Shown here: piece by piece, positions 24,902 to 33,307 of the stretch
Numbering within the stretch: position 1 is the first letter of the stretch
Layout: the number at the start of each line of letters is the position of its first letter
Assembly (NCBI RefSeq): GCF_038007285.1
Contig: NZ_JBBOWX010000001.1
Location: forward strand, 1,071,501 to 1,135,500
Direction of reading: 5' to 3'
Length of the DNA stretch: 64,000 bases
Source of the DNA: Sporosarcina sp. FSL K6-3457
GTDB taxonomy: Bacteria; Bacillota; Bacilli; Bacillales_A; Planococcaceae
The notes under the pieces: model-generated
Database searches by the model: none
Seen by the model: the letters and a program-made list of their open reading frames with translations, nothing else
What the model was told of the DNA's origin: nothing
Program-made: the position numbers and the translations under genes

Positions 24902-26689
24902 ATGACTGAATTGAAAACAGCTGATCTAATCAAAGGTGGCGCTTTCCTAACAGAGGACATTGACGCAAACCGTGTATTTACACCGGAAGATTTTTCAGAT
25001 GAACAGAAAATGATTGCGAAGACAACAGAGGATTACGTGAAAAATGAAGTGCTTCCTGTCGTAGAAAACCTTGAAAACCACGAGTTTGAGCACTCTGTCA
25101 GACTTCTTAAATCTGCTGGAGATTTAGGTCTGCTAGGGGCAGATGTACCGGAAGAATATGACGGTCTTGGTCTCGATAAAATCTCATCAGCTTTGATTGC
25201 TGAAAAAATGTCAGTCGCAGGTGGATTCTCCATTACACACGGTGCGCACGTAGGGATTGGAACGTTGCCAATCGTGCTGTTTGGTAATGAAGAGCAGAAG
25301 AAAAAGTACTTGCCGAATTCAGTAACTGGTGACAAAATTTCTGCGTATGCTTTGACAGAGCCAGGTTCGGGTTCGGATGCACTCGGTGCAAAAACAACTG
25401 CGAAGCTCAATGCTGAAGGCACACATTACATTCTAAATGGTGAAAAACAATGGATTACCAATGCTGGATTCGCGGACGTATTCGTTGTCTATGCAAAAAT
25501 TGATGGCGATAAATTCACAGCATTCATCGTCGACAAAGAATTCCCAGGCGTTTCTGTTGGTGCAGAAGAGAAGAAAATGGGTATTAAATCATCTTCAACG
25601 CGCACGCTTATTCTTCAAGATGCACAAGTGCCAGTGGAAAACCTATTAGGTGAAATTGGCCGCGGCCATATTATTGCCTTTAATATTTTGAACATTGGTC
25701 GTTACAAATTGGGAGTCGGGACAATTGGTGGCTCGAAACGTGCACTTGAACTAGCGATTTCTTATGCTAACCAACGTCAACAGTTTAAAACGCCAATTTC
25801 TTCATTCAACTTGACGAAACAAAAGCTAGCAACAATGGCTGCGAAACTATATGCGACGGAAAGCTTGATTTACCGTACGGTTGGTTACTTTGAAGAGCGT
25901 CAGAGCCAGTTGAGCCCTGAGGAGCAAAAAGACGGTAAAGCAATTGCAGCGGCAATCGCAGAATATGCTATCGAATGTTCAATTAACAAAGTTGTCGGTT
26001 CAGAAGTGTTGGATTATATTGCTGATGAAGCTGTTCAGCTTCATGGTGGCTATGGCTTCATGCAAGAATATGAAGTAGAGCGTATTTACCGTGATTCCCG
26101 CATTAACCGTATTTTTGAAGGTACGAATGAAATCAACCGTCTTATCGTACCAGGAACATTTTTGAAAAAAGCAATGAAAGGCGAATTGCCACTCCTACAA
26201 CAAGCGCAAGCCTTGCAAGAAGAATTGTTGATGATGATGCCTGAGGAAATAGGCGACGAAGCATTGGCGCAAGAGAAAGTGCTTGTGAAAAATGCCAAGA
26301 AAATTGGTCTTTTAGCGGCGGGTCTTGCAGCGCAACGCTTTGGTACGAAATTGGAGGCTGAACAAGAAGTATTGGTCAACATCGCAGATATTGCGAACAA
26401 CATCTTTGCTATGGAATCAGCACTTCTTCGTGCAGAAAAAGCAGTTGCGCGTAACGGAGAAGAAAAAGAACAACAGAAGATTCTTTACACACAAATTTTC
26501 TGTCAGGAAGCATTTGAAGAGATTGAGAGAGATGCAAAAGAAACATTATTTGCAGCAGTGGATGGCGACAACCAGCGCATGATGGTATCTGCACTTCGCA
26601 AATTAACGCGTTCAAATCCATATAACATCATCGCGAAAAAACGTGAAGCTTCTGTGAAATTGATTGAAGCTGAGAAGTATATCGTTTAA
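24902..26689 (+). CDS. fadE: Acyl-CoA dehydrogenase
   Basis: Introduces the trans-2 double bond into acyl-CoA with FAD, the first step of each beta-oxidation round. At 595 residues it is longer than short-chain enzymes (about 380) because of an extra C-terminal helical domain (from ~residue 400), as in VLCAD-type and YusJ proteins. It shows 'YALTEPGSGSDALGAKT', 'YILNGEKQWITNAGFADV', the FAD-contacting 'AVQLHGGYGFMQEYEVERIY' by position (~380), and the catalytic Glu in 'INRIFEGTNEINRL'. It starts 57 bases after fadA behind GAGGAGG and is the last gene of the fad operon. Confidence 0.94.
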   Translation: MTELKTADLIKGGAFLTEDIDANRVFTPEDFSDEQKMIAKTTEDYVKNEVLPVVENLENHEFEHSVRLLKSAGDLGLLGADVPEEYDGLGLDKISSALIAEKMSVAGGFSITHGAHVGIGTLPIVLFGNEEQKKKYLPNSVTGDKISAYALTEPGSGSDALGAKTTAKLNAEGTHYILNGEKQWITNAGFADVFVVYAKIDGDKFTAFIVDKEFPGVSVGAEEKKMGIKSSSTRTLILQDAQVPVENLLGEIGRGHIIAFNILNIGRYKLGVGTIGGSKRALELAISYANQRQQFKTPISSFNLTKQKLATMAAKLYATESLIYRTVGYFEERQSQLSPEEQKDGKAIAAAIAEYAIECSINKVVGSEVLDYIADEAVQLHGGYGFMQEYEVERIYRDSRINRIFEGTNEINRLIVPGTFLKKAMKGELPLLQQAQALQEELLMMMPEEIGDEALAQEKVLVKNAKKIGLLAAGLAAQRFGTKLEAEQEVLVNIADIANNIFAMESALLRAEKAVARNGEEKEQQKILYTQIFCQEAFEEIERDAKETLFAAVDGDNQRMMVSALRKLTRSNPYNIIAKKREASVKLIEAEKYIV

Positions 26690-26725
26690 TTGAACAGTCT
26701 TTCTTGAAATGAAATATTATGAAGC

Positions 26726-26763
26726 AAAGCTCCGAACAACGAACGAGTTGTTTGGAGCTTTTT
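26726..26763 (+). terminator. Intrinsic terminator of fadNAE
   Basis: AAAGCTCCGAACAAC pairs with GTTGTTTGGAGCTTT around GAACGA and ends in T's, 36 bases after the fadE stop. Confidence 0.87.
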
Positions 26764-26795
26764 GAATGGCATGTGTGGCGAATCGTCGAATTCAT

Positions 26796-26824
26796 TTTAC
26801 TTACCCTATTGAATAGGGTATAAT
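26796..26824 (+). promoter_or_regulatory. Toxin-antitoxin promoter with operator in the spacer
   Basis: TTTACT (26796-26801) and TATAAT (26819-26824) are 17 bases apart. TACCCTATTGAATAGGGTA (26802-26820), palindromic except at its centre, fills the spacer. A repressor there would occlude RNA polymerase, as expected for antitoxin autoregulation. Confidence 0.7.
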
Positions 26825-26858
26825 TCATACATAGTACAAGTGAGAAAAGGAATTACTC

Positions 26859-27176
26859 ATGAAAAAATATACAGTTGGTGAATTAACCAGAACTTTTATT
26901 GAATTGAATACATTTATATCAAATTGGAAAAACTATGGTTTAAACGATGATGATTTATTTGAATTCGAAATAATCCTTATGCAAAATTCTAAAGATCATC
27001 CTGTAATTCAAGGGACAGGTGGACTTAGGAAAGCTAGATTTGTACCCGAACGTTTGAACAAAGGCAAAAGTGGTGGGTTTAGAGTAATTTATTTGGACTT
27101 GGAAGATAGTCAAATCATTATCCTACTTGTTGCAAAACAGTTAGTTGAAATTTTAAAAAGACATTATGGGAGGTAA
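26859..27176 (+). CDS. RelE/HigB-family toxin
   Basis: 105 residues, basic at the C-terminus. The RelE-like core is visible: 'DHPVIQGTGGLRKARFVPER' then 'GGFRVIYLDLEDSQIIILLV' with Arg and Tyr at positions used by ribosome-dependent mRNA interferases, and a final 'AKQLVEILKRHYGR'. By family it would cleave mRNA on the ribosome, although that activity is inferred. It precedes its antitoxin by five bases, the HigBA order (toxin first). GAAAAGGAATT is the ribosome site. The pair sits between fadE and the arsC-like gene, which are neighbours in B. subtilis, so it looks inserted. Confidence 0.8.
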   Translation: MKKYTVGELTRTFIELNTFISNWKNYGLNDDDLFEFEIILMQNSKDHPVIQGTGGLRKARFVPERLNKGKSGGFRVIYLDLEDSQIIILLVAKQLVEILKRHYGR

Positions 27177-27181
27177 GCATA

Positions 27182-27514
27182 ATGGAAGAGTCTCTTTTCG
27201 AATCATTAAAATTGAGTTTAAATGAAGCGATTGAACATGCTGAAGGTAAAGTAAAGGTACGGAAACGGAAAGTTACGATTAAACCAGTACCTATGTTTAA
27301 TGCCCTAGAGATTAGAAATACCCGAAATAATTTAGGATTAACACAATCGACTTTTGCGCAGTTGCTTGGTGTATCTAAAAAAACGGTAGAGGCATGGGAA
27401 GCAGGAACAAATTTACCAAATGGTTCAGCAATGCGTTTACTACAGCTATTCGCAGAAAATCCTGCCTTAGCGCAAGCGGAAGTTATTGTGGAAGATGAGC
27501 TGGAGTTTGCATGA
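27182..27514 (+). CDS. HigA-like antitoxin, XRE family
   Basis: 110 residues. The C-terminal half is a helix-turn-helix of Cro/C1 type: 'LEIRNTRNNLGLTQSTFAQL', 'LGVSKKTVEAWEAGTNLPNG' and 'SAMRLLQLFAENP'. The N-terminal 40 residues are charged and probably disordered, fitting a toxin-wrapping region. It should neutralise the upstream RelE-like toxin and repress the promoter through the palindrome at 26802. It starts five bases after the toxin stop behind GGGAGG that lies in the toxin's last codons. A strong terminator follows. Confidence 0.85.
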   Translation: MEESLFESLKLSLNEAIEHAEGKVKVRKRKVTIKPVPMFNALEIRNTRNNLGLTQSTFAQLLGVSKKTVEAWEAGTNLPNGSAMRLLQLFAENPALAQAEVIVEDELEFA

Positions 27515-27539
27515 GTTTACCCCCTCCTATTTAGCGTAT

Positions 27540-27573
27540 CATCCAGATGCCAATAGGTATCTGGATGTTTTTT
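27540..27573 (+). terminator. Intrinsic terminator of the toxin-antitoxin pair
   Basis: CATCCAGAT pairs with ATCTGGATG around a 10-base loop and is followed by six T, 26 bases after the antitoxin stop. Confidence 0.87.
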
Positions 27574-27606
27574 CTGTTATAATGGCGAAAATGGAGGTGT
27601 TGGGAT

Positions 27607-27966
27607 ATGGGACTTATATATTACGGATATCCGAAATGTAGCACATGCAGAAAAGCGAAGGCTTGGCTTGCAGCGAATGACCTGAATTTCCAAGAGGTGA
27701 ATATTGTGGAGGCTCCTCCTTCAGTAGAGGAACTGAGTAAAATGATCGCAGCATCTGGACTAGAATTGAAAAAGTTTTTCAATGTTAGTGGAACAAAGTA
27801 TAGGGAGCAGAATTTGAAAAATAAGCTACCAGAAATGTCAGATGAAGAGAAGATTAGCTTGCTAGCATCAGACGGAATGCTGATTAAAAGACCACTTGTT
27901 TTTGGAGAAGGTAAAGTGACACTTGGTTTTAAGGAAGAAGATTTTGAAAACGTCTGGACAAAGTGA
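27607..27966 (+). CDS. ArsC/Spx-family protein (YusI-like)
   Basis: 119 residues of the arsenate-reductase-like thioredoxin fold. The N-terminal motif is 'YGYPKCSTCRKAKAWL' with CSTC, resembling the CxxC of Spx and YusI, and 'LIKRPLVF' near residue 95 is the conserved Arg-Pro turn. Detoxifying ArsC, Spx-type regulator and YusI-type unknown cannot be separated by sequence alone. The absence of other ars genes and the conserved place next to gcvH favour YusI (unknown function). It starts with ATG behind GGAGGTGTTGGG. Confidence 0.85.
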   Translation: MGLIYYGYPKCSTCRKAKAWLAANDLNFQEVNIVEAPPSVEELSKMIAASGLELKKFFNVSGTKYREQNLKNKLPEMSDEEKISLLASDGMLIKRPLVFGEGKVTLGFKEEDFENVWTK

Positions 27967-28041
27967 TTCCTTCCTTGTTTTTATGCACGAAATATGTCAA
28001 AATTGAAGAGAGTGAAATTATATATTTGGAGGGGTTACGGG

Positions 28042-28425
28042 ATGAGCACACCAAAAGATCTGCGTTATTCTGAAGAGCATGAATGGGTAAAAGAAGAAGG
28101 CGGTAACTACCGTATCGGAATTACACATTTTGCACAATCTGAACTTGGCGATATCGTTTTCGTTGAACTCCCATCTGTTGGTGACGAAGTCAAGGCAGAC
28201 GAGCCTTTCGGAAGCGTTGAATCCGTTAAGACAGTATCAGAACTGTACGCGCCAATTAGCGGTAAAGTAATTGAAGTGAACGAAGGACTTGAAGACAGCC
28301 CAGAATTCGTAAACGAATCTCCGTATGAAAATGCATGGATGATCGTTGTTGAGCCATCTGATGCTTCTGAATTGGATGCATTGATGTCCGCTGAAGCGTA
28401 TGAAAAAATGACAGTCGGAGAATAA
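28042..28425 (+). CDS. gcvH: Glycine cleavage system protein H
   Basis: 127-residue lipoyl carrier that shuttles the aminomethyl group in glycine cleavage and, in Bacillus, is also the entry point for lipoic-acid relay to other enzymes. Lys63 in '[18 protein letters not shown]' is the lipoylation site, followed by '[16 protein letters not shown]'. ATG 28042 is taken because GGAGGGG lies seven bases upstream and the protein starts [15 protein letters not shown] like relatives. gcvT, gcvPA and gcvPB are not nearby, which is usual for Bacillales. lipA is 22 kb downstream. Confidence 0.95.
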   Translation: MSTPKDLRYSEEHEWVKEEGGNYRIGITHFAQSELGDIVFVELPSVGDEVKADEPFGSVESVKTVSELYAPISGKVIEVNEGLEDSPEFVNESPYENAWMIVVEPSDASELDALMSAEAYEKMTVGE

Positions 28426-28440
28426 CATAATCTTCCATCT

Positions 28441-28469
28441 AAACGTCGGCGTTATTTCGGCGTTTTTTT
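28441..28469 (+). terminator. Intrinsic terminator of gcvH
   Basis: AACGTCG pairs with CGGCGTT (one G-T) around a 9-base loop, ending in T7. It lies 15 bases after the gcvH stop. Confidence 0.75.
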
Positions 28470-28500
28470 GTATCATAAAATGAAACAGGGAGGAATCTAT

Positions 28501-28842
28501 GTGACATATGACAAGGTCATTGTTGTCGAGGGAAGTGCTGACAAAAAACGTCTTGCACGCATTCTTGCCGAGCCCGTGGATATCATTTGTACGAATGGGA
28601 CCGTTAGCCCTTATCGATTAGAAGAACTGCTGGAACCTTATGAACAACATGAGCTTTATGTCTTTGTCGATGCGGATGAATCAGGTGATAAAATTCGAGC
28701 GTTATTCAAAAGAGAGTTTCCCGCCGCTATTTATTTATATACGGAAAAAGTTTATAAGGAAGTCGAAACAACCCCATATAAGGTACTTGCTAAAGTTTTA
28801 GTTGAAGCGAATTTAGCGGTTCACCCCCAATACTTACTGTAA
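28501..28842 (+). CDS. Toprim-domain protein (YusF-like)
   Basis: 113 residues from GTG 28501, which has AGGGAGG at proper distance; an in-frame TTG at 28468 lies inside the gcvH terminator. It is a bare toprim domain: conserved Glu in 'VIVVEGSADKKRL' and the DxDxxG pair in 'YVFVDADESGDKIRALF'. Relatives of this size include RNase M5 and uncharacterised YusF. No zinc finger or OLD ATPase part is attached. Function is unknown, possibly nucleic-acid cleavage. It has the same position as yusF in B. subtilis. Confidence 0.8.
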   Translation: MTYDKVIVVEGSADKKRLARILAEPVDIICTNGTVSPYRLEELLEPYEQHELYVFVDADESGDKIRALFKREFPAAIYLYTEKVYKEVETTPYKVLAKVLVEANLAVHPQYLL

Positions 28843-28859
28843 AGGATGATTTATCTGTA

Positions 28860-29159
28860 ATGGAAACATGGTCACGTGAACAATGGGAAGTAGTTGTGAA
28901 AGAGTCGGACGCTGCTGTGTATTATTTATATACACCGATGTGTGGAACATGTGCCGTTGCCTCTAAAATGCTGGAAGTTATTTCGGTTATGAAGCCGGAT
29001 ATGCCAATGGGCAAGGCGGATTTGAATTACGTACAAGATTTGGCGATGGATTACGAAATCGAAAGTGTTCCTTGCTTATTGATTCAAAAGAATGGCGTTG
29101 TACAGGATAAGATTTATGCATTCCAGTCTGTTCCGTATCTTCTTGAAAAAATGGATTGA
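28860..29159 (+). CDS. Thioredoxin-like protein (YusE-like)
   Basis: 99 residues. The active-site motif is 'YTPMCGTCAVASKM' (CGTC) near residue 28, and the cis-Pro loop is 'ESVPCLLIQKNGVV' near 72, with an extra Cys next to the cis-Pro. It is probably a thiol-disulfide oxidoreductase of the YusE/YtpP group (inference). It follows the toprim gene by 17 bases. The stop codon overlaps the -35 box of the methionine-transport promoter, so the two units are packed end to start. Confidence 0.85.
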   Translation: METWSREQWEVVVKESDAAVYYLYTPMCGTCAVASKMLEVISVMKPDMPMGKADLNYVQDLAMDYEIESVPCLLIQKNGVVQDKIYAFQSVPYLLEKMD

Positions 29160-29184
29160 CGGATAAATGAAAATGTGGTACAAT
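29156..29184 (+). promoter_or_regulatory. SigA promoter of the met transporter operon
   Basis: TTGACG (29156-29161) and TACAAT (29179-29184) are 17 bases apart. The -35 box includes the stop codon of the preceding thioredoxin-like gene. The S-box leader begins about 20 bases later. Confidence 0.8.
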
Positions 29185-29205
29185 ACAGGTTAATTGAATA
29201 GGTCG

Positions 29206-29311
29206 CTCTTATTAAGAGAGGTGGAGGGATAGTGCCCGATGAAGCCCGGCAACCGTCACGTAAGTGAAATGGTGCCAAATCACACAAAGCGTTTGCTTTG
29301 AAAGATGAGAG
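29206..29311 (+). ncRNA. SAM-I riboswitch (S-box)
   Basis: The conserved S-box core is plain: TTAAGAGAGGTGGAGGGA, then CCCGATGAAGCCCGGCAACC, GGTGCCAAATC, and finally GAAAGATGAGAG closing P1 with CTCTTAT at the 5' end. When S-adenosylmethionine binds, the aptamer frees the downstream terminator hairpin, so metN and its partners are read only when SAM is low. Confidence 0.95.
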
Positions 29312-29341
29312 ATTGGATGAACGTTTATTTGTAGTAAACGC

Positions 29342-29376
29342 AAAGCCTTTCTGCCCGTCTGCAGGAAGGCTTTTTA
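29342..29376 (+). terminator. SAM-controlled terminator
   Basis: AAAGCCTTTCTGC pairs with GCAGGAAGGCTTT around CCGTCT and is followed by T's. It lies between the S-box aptamer and metN. Confidence 0.88.
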
Positions 29377-29411
29377 TATTGAAAAGCATATCATTTTCAG
29401 AGGTGAAAACA

Positions 29412-30437
29412 ATGATTCATTTAACAGATGTCAATAAACGATTCGGTAATGGCGAAGGCAGCATAGTAGCAGTTGATAGTGTGTCGTTTGAAATTGGCGA
29501 AGGTGAAATTTTTGGAATTATCGGCTATAGCGGCGCAGGAAAAAGTACGTTAATCAGGTTGTTGAATGGACTTGAAGCGCCGACATCGGGGAAGATTACA
29601 ATTGGTAAACGAGAAATGTCTACGATTAAAGGCAATGAATTAAGGAAGGCGCGTCAAAAAGTAAGTATGATTTTTCAACACTTCAATTTACTTTGGTCGC
29701 GAACAGTAAAAGACAATATTGCTTTTCCACTTGAGATTGCAGGTGTGAAAAAAGCAGAACGTGAACGGAAAGTGGCAGAATTGATTGATTTAGTCGGTTT
29801 AAGCGGTCGGGAAAATGCCTTTCCATCTGAATTATCTGGTGGGCAAAAGCAACGTGTAGGTATTGCTCGTGCACTTGCAAATGATCCGGAGGTTCTATTA
29901 TGTGATGAAGCCACTTCGGCGCTGGACCCTGAAACAACCGATTCAATTCTTGATCTGTTGACAGATATCAATAAGCGACTCGGCCTAACGATTGTACTTA
30001 TTACCCATGAAATGCATGTCATTCGAAAAATTTGTCATCGTGTTGCAGTCATGGAAGCTGGGAAAGTAGTCGAAATGGGCGACGTGCTCGATGTGTTCCA
30101 ATCGCCTCGGGAGCCGATTACGAAACGTTTCGTCTCTCAAATAACAGAGCCGGTAGAAGTGAAACAAGCAATGGAGCATATTAAAGAGGAATTTCCGTCA
30201 GGTACACTCGTCAAACTTATTTTTGTTGGTGAGCGGACAGAACAACCTGTTTTGGCAAGCTTAATCCGGAAGTTTACTGTCGATGTAAACATTGTGCAAG
30301 GAAATATCTCCCATACACATGGGGGAGCATATGGCTCTCTCATCCTTCAACTTGTAGGGGACGCAAAAATTGTCGAAGAAGCGATTCGCTATCTCAACGA
30401 ACAAGATGTCCAGACGGAGGTGATCGGCAATGATTGA
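29412..30437 (+). CDS. metN: Methionine ABC transporter ATP-binding protein
   Basis: 341 residues from ATG 29412 behind GAGGTG. ABC ATPase with Walker A '[10 protein letters not shown]', Q-loop '[18 protein letters not shown]', signature '[16 protein letters not shown]', Walker B '[13 protein letters not shown]' and 'ITHEMHV'. The C-terminal ~90 residues (from ~250) form the NIL/ACT-like domain that senses methionine and inhibits transport. It energises import of methionine through MetI. Expression is controlled by the S-box upstream. The stop overlaps metI by eight bases. Confidence 0.95.
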   Translation: MIHLTDVNKRFGNGEGSIVAVDSVSFEIGEGEIFGIIGYSGAGKSTLIRLLNGLEAPTSGKITIGKREMSTIKGNELRKARQKVSMIFQHFNLLWSRTVKDNIAFPLEIAGVKKAERERKVAELIDLVGLSGRENAFPSELSGGQKQRVGIARALANDPEVLLCDEATSALDPETTDSILDLLTDINKRLGLTIVLITHEMHVIRKICHRVAVMEAGKVVEMGDVLDVFQSPREPITKRFVSQITEPVEVKQAMEHIKEEFPSGTLVKLIFVGERTEQPVLASLIRKFTVDVNIVQGNISHTHGGAYGSLILQLVGDAKIVEEAIRYLNEQDVQTEVIGND

Positions 30438-31098
30438 TAACATGTTTCCAACTGTCGATTGGCCAAAAATGTGGGAGGCAACAGCAGAAACACTCTATAT
30501 GACGGCTATTTCAACCGTTTTAACATTGATTATTGGACTGACACTAGGTGTTGTACTTTTTCTTTCGAGTCCTGGTCAGCTTTGGGCGAATAAATTGGCG
30601 AATTTCATAACGGGTGCTTTCGTTAATATTTTCCGCTCGATACCGTTCATTATTTTGATTATATTACTGATCCCTTTAACAAAATTCCTAGTCGGTACGA
30701 TGCGTGGACCGAATGCGGCAATGCCCGCACTTATAATAGGGGCAGCCCCCTTTTACGCGAGAATGGTGCTTATTGCACTACAAGAAATCGATAAGGGTGT
30801 TATTGAGGCAGCCAAATCAATGGGAGCAAAAACAAAAACAATTATTTTTAAAGTTCTGTTACCTGAATCAATGCCCGCACTTGTTTCGGGCATTACGGTC
30901 ACAGCCATTGCGTTGGTTGGGTATACGGCAATGGCAGGGGTCATAGGGGCAGGTGGACTTGGAAATCTTGCATTTCTTGACGGTTTCCAACGTAGCCGAA
31001 CTGACGTCGTGCAAGTAGCAACAATCCTAATTGTTATTATTGTATTCATCCTTCAATTTATCGGGGATGCCATTGTTAAGAAGTTGGACAAAAGGTGA
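30430..31098 (+). CDS. metI: Methionine ABC transporter permease
   Basis: 222 residues with five membrane segments, the MetI/MetP type. The cytoplasmic coupling loop is '[20 protein letters not shown]' (EAA motif), followed by '[16 protein letters not shown]' and '[18 protein letters not shown]', all family hallmarks. It forms the membrane channel of the methionine importer with MetN as the ATPase. The start lies inside the end of metN, so translation is coupled. In B. subtilis the same gene is called metP. Confidence 0.94.
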   Translation: MIDNMFPTVDWPKMWEATAETLYMTAISTVLTLIIGLTLGVVLFLSSPGQLWANKLANFITGAFVNIFRSIPFIILIILLIPLTKFLVGTMRGPNAAMPALIIGAAPFYARMVLIALQEIDKGVIEAAKSMGAKTKTIIFKVLLPESMPALVSGITVTAIALVGYTAMAGVIGAGGLGNLAFLDGFQRSRTDVVQVATILIVIIVFILQFIGDAIVKKLDKR

Positions 31099-31162
31099 TT
31101 TATTGGAATACCAGGCGATGCCTGAACTATAAAAACAACAGAGAAAAAGGGGAGTTTAGTCA

Positions 31163-32014
31163 ATGAAGAAACTATTATCAGGAATTTTATTAGCAGTGCT
31201 TGTTCTGGCACTTGCTGCATGTGGAGCAAAAGAAAATGGTAATGCTGATAAGACTAGCGGAGGAGAAGGGACAAGCACTGAACCAACGAAGCTTGTAATT
31301 GGTGCTTCAAATACTCCACACGCAATTATCTTGGAAGAAGCACAACCTATTTTGAAGGAAAAAGGTATTGAACTAGAAATCGAAACGTATCAAGACTATG
31401 TGTTACCGAATAAAGACCTTGAATCAGGAGACTTGGATGCGAACTTCTTCCAACACATCCCTTACTTGGATCAACAAGTGATCGACCATGGCTATAAATT
31501 TGCAAATGCAGGTGCGATTCACATTGAGCCAATGGCTGTGTACTCAACTAAACATGATTCAATCGAAGATCTTCCAGACGGCGCAGTCATTATTTTCAGT
31601 AACTCTGTCGCTGAACACGGTCGTGTTTTATCATTACTTGAGTCTGCTGGCTTAATTAAATTGGCTGACGGTGTGGATAAAGTAAGCGCAGAAGTAAAAG
31701 ATATTGTTGAAAACCCAAAAAATCTACAATTTGATGCCAACTACGAACCAGCACTGTTGCCACAATTGCATAAAAATGATGAAGGCGACGCGGTTGTTAT
31801 TAATGCTAACTATGCAATCGATGCGGGCTTGAATCCAGTGAATGATTCAATCGCAATCGAAGCAACAGAATCACCTTATGCGAACATTATTACGGTAAGA
31901 GAAGAAGATGCAGACAATCCAGCAATTAAAACATTAGTTGAAGTATTAACATCGAAAGAAATTCAAGACTTCATTCTTGAAGAGTGGGGCGGAGACGTCG
32001 TTCCAGCGAAATAA
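31163..32014 (+). CDS. metQ: Methionine-binding lipoprotein, copy 1
   Basis: 283 residues. Lipoprotein signal peptide with lipobox LAAC (Cys20), then a NlpA/MetQ periplasmic-binding-type domain: 'LVIGASNTPHAIILEEAQP', 'YQDYVLPNKDLESGDLDANF', 'FQHIPYLDQQV' and 'NYAIDAGLNP'. It captures methionine outside the membrane and passes it to MetNI. Immediately downstream is a second, very similar metQ. The start follows AAGGGGAG, 64 bases after metI. Confidence 0.93.
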   Translation: MKKLLSGILLAVLVLALAACGAKENGNADKTSGGEGTSTEPTKLVIGASNTPHAIILEEAQPILKEKGIELEIETYQDYVLPNKDLESGDLDANFFQHIPYLDQQVIDHGYKFANAGAIHIEPMAVYSTKHDSIEDLPDGAVIIFSNSVAEHGRVLSLLESAGLIKLADGVDKVSAEVKDIVENPKNLQFDANYEPALLPQLHKNDEGDAVVINANYAIDAGLNPVNDSIAIEATESPYANIITVREEDADNPAIKTLVEVLTSKEIQDFILEEWGGDVVPAK

Positions 32015-32109
32015 TAGGCTGACAACTTTGCAATGAAGAAAGTTGTTAATTGAATAAAGGACGTTGCCCGTCAACTAGATGAACAACATAGATAAAGGGA
32101 GATTTTAAA

Positions 32110-32949
32110 ATGAAGAAACTTCTATCAGTAGCTTTACTAGCAGTGCTCTTATTAGCACTTGCAGCTTGTGGCACAAAAAATACAGACGATGGCAAAAATG
32201 CAAGTGGGGAAAAAGAAGTAACTAAACTTGTAGTCGGTGCATCCAATACACCACATGCTATCATTCTTGAACAAGCACAACCGTTATTGGAGGAAAAAGG
32301 CATTGAGCTTGTTATCGAGCCGTACCAAGACTATGTGCTACCAAACAAAGATTTAGAATCTGGCGACCTTGACGCTAACTATTTCCAACACATTCCCTAC
32401 CTTGAGCTACAAATCGTGGATCACGGCTATACATTCGTCAATGCAGGCGGAATTCATATTGAACCAATCGGTGTCTATTCAAAGAAATATGAATCACTTG
32501 AAGAACTTCCAGAGGGGGCAACAATCCTCATTAGTAGCTCAGTAGCCGATCACGGCCGTGTCCTTGCATTGCTTGAGGCAAAGGGTTTGATTACACTTGC
32601 TGAAGGCATTGACAAAACAGCAGCTGAATTGAAGGATATTGTTGATAATCCAAAAAATCTTGAATTTGATGCAAACTACGAGCCAGCGCTTATGCCGCAA
32701 CTGTATAATCATGATGAAGGCGACGCATTGCTCATTAACTCGAACTATGCAATTGATGGTGGATTAAATCCGCTTGAAGATGCAATTGCGATTGAAGATG
32801 CTGAGTCACCTTATGTGAACATCATTACTGTTCGTGAAGGCGATGAGAATAGTCCAGCAATTAAAACATTAATTGAAGTATTACAATCCCAAGAAATTCA
32901 AGATTTCATCGTTGAAGAATGGGGCGGCGCAATCGTCCCTGTGAAATAA
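32110..32949 (+). CDS. metQ: Methionine-binding lipoprotein, copy 2
   Basis: 279 residues, most of them identical to the preceding MetQ: same lipobox (Cys20), same 'ASNTPHAIILEQAQP', 'DYVLPNKDLESGDLDANY' and C-terminal 'IVEEWGGAIVPVK'. Differences cluster in the linker after the lipid anchor and in scattered surface positions. It is most likely a tandem duplicate that shares MetNI. It may have shifted in specificity, for example to D-methionine, methionine sulfoxide or a methionine peptide, but nothing in the sequence settles this. It follows copy 1 by 95 bases; a terminator follows. Confidence 0.92.
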   Translation: MKKLLSVALLAVLLLALAACGTKNTDDGKNASGEKEVTKLVVGASNTPHAIILEQAQPLLEEKGIELVIEPYQDYVLPNKDLESGDLDANYFQHIPYLELQIVDHGYTFVNAGGIHIEPIGVYSKKYESLEELPEGATILISSSVADHGRVLALLEAKGLITLAEGIDKTAAELKDIVDNPKNLEFDANYEPALMPQLYNHDEGDALLINSNYAIDGGLNPLEDAIAIEDAESPYVNIITVREGDENSPAIKTLIEVLQSQEIQDFIVEEWGGAIVPVK

Positions 32950-32957
32950 TTGAAACG

Positions 32958-32996
32958 AAAACACCACTGATATATGAAAGTATTAGTGGTGTTTTT
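32958..32996 (+). terminator. Intrinsic terminator of the met operon
   Basis: AAACACCACT pairs with AGTGGTGTTT around a 16-base AT-rich loop and ends in T5, nine bases after metQ copy 2. Confidence 0.87.
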
Positions 32997-33202
32997 GCTT
33001 TACCTTGATTCAGCAAGTGTGATTGTATTGAAAGCGAAGTGGCAGTGACTGAAGTTTTTACCTTCATGAGTGACTGGACGCAATCGCGTCGAGGTATGAA
33101 TGTCTAAAATTCTCAATGAGGTGTAGATAAATGAAAATGCGCATCGAAAGGTAAAGCGCCGGTATACAAGTCTTGAATTAAGAGCATTCTTGTTGAAATC
33201 TT

Positions 33203-33260
33203 ATCATTCTCAATGATTTGCAAGGCATTGCTTAATGGGTTAAGATTAGAATGATACTAA
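33203..33260 (+). promoter_or_regulatory. Possible suf promoter and inverted repeat
   Basis: In the 358-base gap before sufC, ATCATT (33203-33208) and AATGAT (33212-33217) are a perfect inverted repeat 3 bases apart. TTAATG (33232-33237) and TACTAA (33255-33260), 17 bases apart, could be the promoter. The repeat is only loosely like a Fur box. TTCTCAATGA is also found at 33110. The rest of the gap (32997-33202) shows nothing I recognise. Confidence 0.35.
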
Positions 33261-33307
33261 ATAGAGAATGGTTTTCCGTTCATCTTTAATATATTGGAGG
33301 TATTGGA

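Noticed and set aside
33131..33154. Seven-codon leader peptide (MKMRIER) before sufC
   Set aside because: It has a fair GAGGTG upstream, but it is too short to judge, has no attenuator nearby and contains no biased codons.
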